Shown here piece after piece: positions 61,488-64,000 of a stretch of 64,000 bases of DNA. The position numbers and the translations under genes are program-made. The notes under the pieces were generated by a model. It was given only the letters and a program-made list of their open reading frames with translations, searched no databases and was not told where the DNA came from. How positions within the stretch are numbered: position 1 is the stretch's first letter; every line of letters begins with the position of its first letter. The stretch is from G963665495 sp963677785 (GTDB lineage: Bacteria > Desulfobacterota > Desulfovibrionia > Desulfovibrionales > Desulfovibrionaceae). The DNA is taken from contig CAXXDH010000003.1 of assembly GCA_963677785.2 (NCBI GenBank), positions 2,666,001-2,730,000 of the forward strand. Reading direction: 5' to 3'.

Positions 61488-63085
61488 CCCAGCATCCCCT
61501 CCAGCTCATCAATATCCCGCAATATCTCCTTTTCCAGATTCTTCATTCTGCTGAGGATTTCTCTGGGCGGGTCGTACTCTTCCTCTTCGTACACGATCTC
61601 TTTGTAGCGGTTGATGGAGAGGTCGTACTTGTTGGCTTTGATTTCGGTTTTGGGAACGAAGAACCATTTGGCGGTTCTGTCCGTGTCCTTGTCCGGATCG
61701 CGGTTTTGCCAGCGGGCGAGCACGTCGGGCAGGTCGTTGGCGTCCACTTTTTCGCGTTTGTCGTCCAGGGAAAAGCCGTCGGCCTGCACGTCGTAGAAAA
61801 ACACGTTTTCGGTTGCCCCCCCCTTGGTGAAGATCAGGATGGCGGTGGATACGCCCGCGTAGGGTTTGAATACGCCCGAGGGCAGCGAGATCACGGCTTC
61901 GAGCTGGTTTTCCTCCACCAGGAGCTTGCGCAGGGCCACGTGGGCGTTGGACGCGCCGAAGAGCACGCCGTCCGGGACAATGGTGGCGGAGCGGCCGCCC
62001 AGCTTGAGCATACGCAGGATCAGCGCCACAAAAAGGAGTTCGGTCTTTTTGGTCTTGACCTGGCGCAGCAGGGCGGGCTGCACGTCCTCGTAATCCAGAT
62101 TGCCCTTGAAGGGCGGATTGGCCAGGATCAGGTTGTAGCCGTTCTCCGTATGGGCGGGGAAGTTGTCCGGAAAGCTGGTGCTGAGGGTGTCCTGATAGTG
62201 GATGTTGGGCGCGTCGATGCCGTGCAGCAGCAGGTTCATGGCCGCGATGCGCAGCATGGTGGAGTCGAAGTCGAAGCCGTGGAACATGCGGTTGTGGATA
62301 TGCTCCAGGTGCGGCTCCAGCAGATCGCCCGAATAGTTTTTTTGTCCGTCCGCATGTTCGAACACTCCCTCCGGCGAGGTGTACGTACGCCAGAGGTATT
62401 CCACCGCGGCCACGAGAAAACCGGCCGTACCGCAGGCCGGGTCGCCGATGACGTCCGTGGGCTTGGGCGCGGCCATCTCCACCATCAGCCGGATGATATG
62501 GCGGGGCGTACGGAACTGGCCGTTGATGCCGGCGGTGGTCAGCTTGCCGAGCAGATACTCGTAGAGATCGCCTTTGGTGTCCCCTTGGGTCAGAGGCAGG
62601 GAGTCGATCATTTTTACGGCCGAAACCAGCAGGCTGGGCTTCTGGATCATGAGTTGCGCGTCTTTCATGTACACGCCCAGTTTGGCGTCTTGTCCGTTGC
62701 TCTTCCCGCTGTTTTCCTTGGTTTTGTTTCCGTTCTCATCCCCGTTTCCATTCTGGGCGATCATCTTGAAATGGGGGAACACGCCGTCGCGTACGAGGGG
62801 CAGCATTCTGTCCGCGCCCATTTCCTTGAAGCGGGACCAGCGGAGTTGCTGCGGATCTATGACTTCTCCTTCCACTTTGATGTCCGTATAGGGGGTGAAC
62901 AAACTGACGAAAGGCTTGCCGGTGTGCTGCGCGCATTTTTCGTTGAGCGTCTCACTGCCGTCCAGGAGGCGCGCGAACATCAAATAGGATATTTGTTCGA
63001 TGACAGTGAGCGGGTTGGTGATGCCGCCGGTCCAGAATTCGGTCCAGAGGTTGTCGATTTTATTACGGAATTCGCCTGAAATCAT
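61484..63085 (-). CDS. hsdM: Type I restriction-modification DNA methyltransferase HsdM
   Basis: The N6-adenine methyltransferase subunit. It has an N-terminal helical domain (NPLTVIEQISYLMFARLLD). The catalytic domain carries the SAM motif GDPACGTAGFL and the active site NPPF in LILANPPFKGNLDY. The C-terminal tail (ILSRMKNLEKEILRDIDELE) contacts HsdS. At 533 residues it is a normal length. About 25 polar, Asn/Gly-rich residues near position 115 form a lineage-specific insert. It lies 15 bases downstream of hsdR and is coupled to hsdS. Confidence 0.96.
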   Translation of the reverse strand: MISGEFRNKIDNLWTEFWTGGITNPLTVIEQISYLMFARLLDGSETLNEKCAQHTGKPFVSLFTPYTDIKVEGEVIDPQQLRWSRFKEMGADRMLPLVRDGVFPHFKMIAQNGNGDENGNKTKENSGKSNGQDAKLGVYMKDAQLMIQKPSLLVSAVKMIDSLPLTQGDTKGDLYEYLLGKLTTAGINGQFRTPRHIIRLMVEMAAPKPTDVIGDPACGTAGFLVAAVEYLWRTYTSPEGVFEHADGQKNYSGDLLEPHLEHIHNRMFHGFDFDSTMLRIAAMNLLLHGIDAPNIHYQDTLSTSFPDNFPAHTENGYNLILANPPFKGNLDYEDVQPALLRQVKTKKTELLFVALILRMLKLGGRSATIVPDGVLFGASNAHVALRKLLVEENQLEAVISLPSGVFKPYAGVSTAILIFTKGGATENVFFYDVQADGFSLDDKREKVDANDLPDVLARWQNRDPDKDTDRTAKWFFVPKTEIKANKYDLSINRYKEIVYEEEEYDPPREILSRMKNLEKEILRDIDELEGMLG

Positions 63086-63100
63086 ACGGTTGTTTTCTCT

Positions 63101-64000
63101 TTACAGGGTTTTGGGTTTGAAGGTTTCAACGATTTCCAGGAATTCGTCCATCATTCGTTCATCCGGAAAGACACTGTCCGGGCCGCCGCTGTCAAGTCTG
63201 GTGAAGGGCTGTTCAAAGAGCTTTTCGACCTCGATGCTGCCGTTTCTGGTGATATAGCTTTGCAATAATTGAATGAAATCGCTTTGTTTCGCCGTCAGTC
63301 CGGGGTGGTTGCGTACAAAAGCGGCAAAGCGTTCCCGCACCGCTTCCTTATTCATGCCGATGATGTCGCGAATGCTTTGTTCGAGCGGTTTGGCTTCGTC
63401 GAAATACTCCTTGAGCAGAGCGAGGTCCACATCCGGCCGCCGCGTCAGTATCAGGGAGGTCAGGGCCTTGATATCGGATTCGCTCACGGGCTGGCCTGCC
63501 CTGATTTTTTTCAAGGTGGCATTGGTGTCGAAAAGTTCGTTCAAGGCTTCGAGCACGCGTTGTTTGTAGAGGGCGAATTCGTTCTCGGGAAGAGGCAAAT
63601 CGCGCTTTTGCAGCTGTTCTTCCCCGTCCGTAATCGTCGTGACCTTAATGGGCAGAGGAACCTCTCCGCCGTTCTCGCGGTAGCGCATGATGCCGCGAAG
63701 CTCATTGCGGATTTCCTCCAGGTCGCCCACGGTGCAGTCATTCCAAAACTCGCGGTCAAGCACGCGTTTGATGGTCTCGGCCTTGGCCCTGACAGGGTTG
63801 AGATGTTTCTGCAGGCTGTTGACCTTGTTGACGACGCGGTCCTGCAAATTGCGCAGGGCGTTGCTCGTTCCCGGATTTTTGATTTTTTCCTGCTGGCAGA
63901 GCGCAATGAGCAGATCGAAATCGTAGGCCGTACTGTTCCCTTGCTCCGGCACCCACTGCATCAGGGGGGCGATAGTCTCGGAGAGTATTTGTACGGTGGG
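63101..64000 (-). CDS. hsdR: Type I restriction endonuclease HsdR, C-terminal part (cut by window edge)
   Basis: Only the last 300 or so residues are in the window; the frame stays open to the edge, so the nuclease and translocase domains lie beyond it. The visible part is helical and fits the C-terminal domain of EcoEI-type HsdR, which docks on the methyltransferase. Recognisable segments are LLIALCQQEKIKNP, then LTSLILTRRPDVDLALLKEYF and KQSDFIQLLQSYITRNGSIE. It is the first visible gene of the hsdR-M-S-accessory operon. Intactness of the whole protein cannot be judged from here. Confidence 0.88.
   Translation of the reverse strand, partial: PTVQILSETIAPLMQWVPEQGNSTAYDFDLLIALCQQEKIKNPGTSNALRNLQDRVVNKVNSLQKHLNPVRAKAETIKRVLDREFWNDCTVGDLEEIRNELRGIMRYRENGGEVPLPIKVTTITDGEEQLQKRDLPLPENEFALYKQRVLEALNELFDTNATLKKIRAGQPVSESDIKALTSLILTRRPDVDLALLKEYFDEAKPLEQSIRDIIGMNKEAVRERFAAFVRNHPGLTAKQSDFIQLLQSYITRNGSIEVEKLFEQPFTRLDSGGPDSVFPDERMMDEFLEIVETFKPKTL

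Noticed and set aside
61475..63079. 534-codon open frame on the plus strand
   Set aside because: Exact antisense of hsdM; no recognisable protein features.
1..64000. CRISPR arrays, riboswitches and rRNA genes
   Set aside because: I saw no regularly spaced repeat array, no conserved riboswitch core ahead of the metabolic or transporter genes, and no ribosomal RNA sequence.

Overview
The window reads as a chromosomal segment of a Gram-negative deltaproteobacterium, most likely a sulfate reducer of the Desulfovibrio group (Desulfobacterota). I infer this from the gene content and arrangement: a homocysteine-forming DUF39 protein, a fliJ-motE flagellar pair, Tol envelope genes, a YejABE-type peptide importer, and moderately GC-rich intergenic repeats of a kind I associate with that group. 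No ribosomal RNA or other direct taxonomic marker is present, so the genus is open.

Layout. 1-5 kb: a small membrane protein, a TolC-family channel and a secreted protein with five PEGA repeats plus TPRs. 5-9 kb: truA, motE, fliJ, chrA and a MarR regulator, all on the minus strand. 9-11.2 kb: a sugar-type aminotransferase, a zinc-ribbon protein and a Trm112-like protein. 11.2-12.7 kb: AT-rich DNA without a convincing gene. 12.7-18.5 kb: an outer-membrane barrel, an AhpD-like protein, two small membrane proteins, a DsbA-like thiol oxidoreductase, asd and a fold-type IV aminotransferase. 18.5-21.5 kb: a hydrolase followed by a ModC-ModA-ModB-type oxyanion importer. 22.4-26.5 kb: a hybrid histidine kinase and an FAD protein. 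26.7-32.7 kb: a five-gene peptide ABC importer. 33-35 kb: cheW, a hydrolase remnant and a PAS kinase with a cysteine cluster. 35.4-42.5 kb: a GNAT protein, the DUF39 protein, a LarE-like sulfur insertase, a channel-like protein, rpmE, a DUF1385 protein, prfA and prmC. 42.7-46.5 kb: tolQ-tolR-tolA-tolB. 46.9-52.9 kb: an AT-rich glycosyltransferase, a periplasmic protein, a PilB/GspE ATPase, a degenerate EAL-HDOD protein and a MarR regulator. 53.1-57.9 kb: uvrA and a degenerate hybrid kinase.

From about 58 kb to the end, a tRNA-Ser(UGA) gene faces a minus-strand operon coding for a type I restriction-modification system (hsdR, cut by the window edge, hsdM, hsdS) followed by three unrecognised genes. 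The first of these is translationally coupled to hsdS and is a membrane-anchored protein. This operon tail beside a tRNA gene is the best candidate here for an undescribed system, probably defence-related, although its function is inferred only from position.

Other points of interest: a sensor kinase whose phospho-accepting histidine and receiver lysine are both replaced; a PAS kinase with five clustered cysteines; a LarE with three cysteines, as in iron-sulfur-type LarE; a six-codon leader that overlaps the start of the peptide-importer operon; a dispersed hairpin repeat that abuts prmC, which has no ordinary start codon; and an 18-base perfect palindrome upstream of the PEGA gene.
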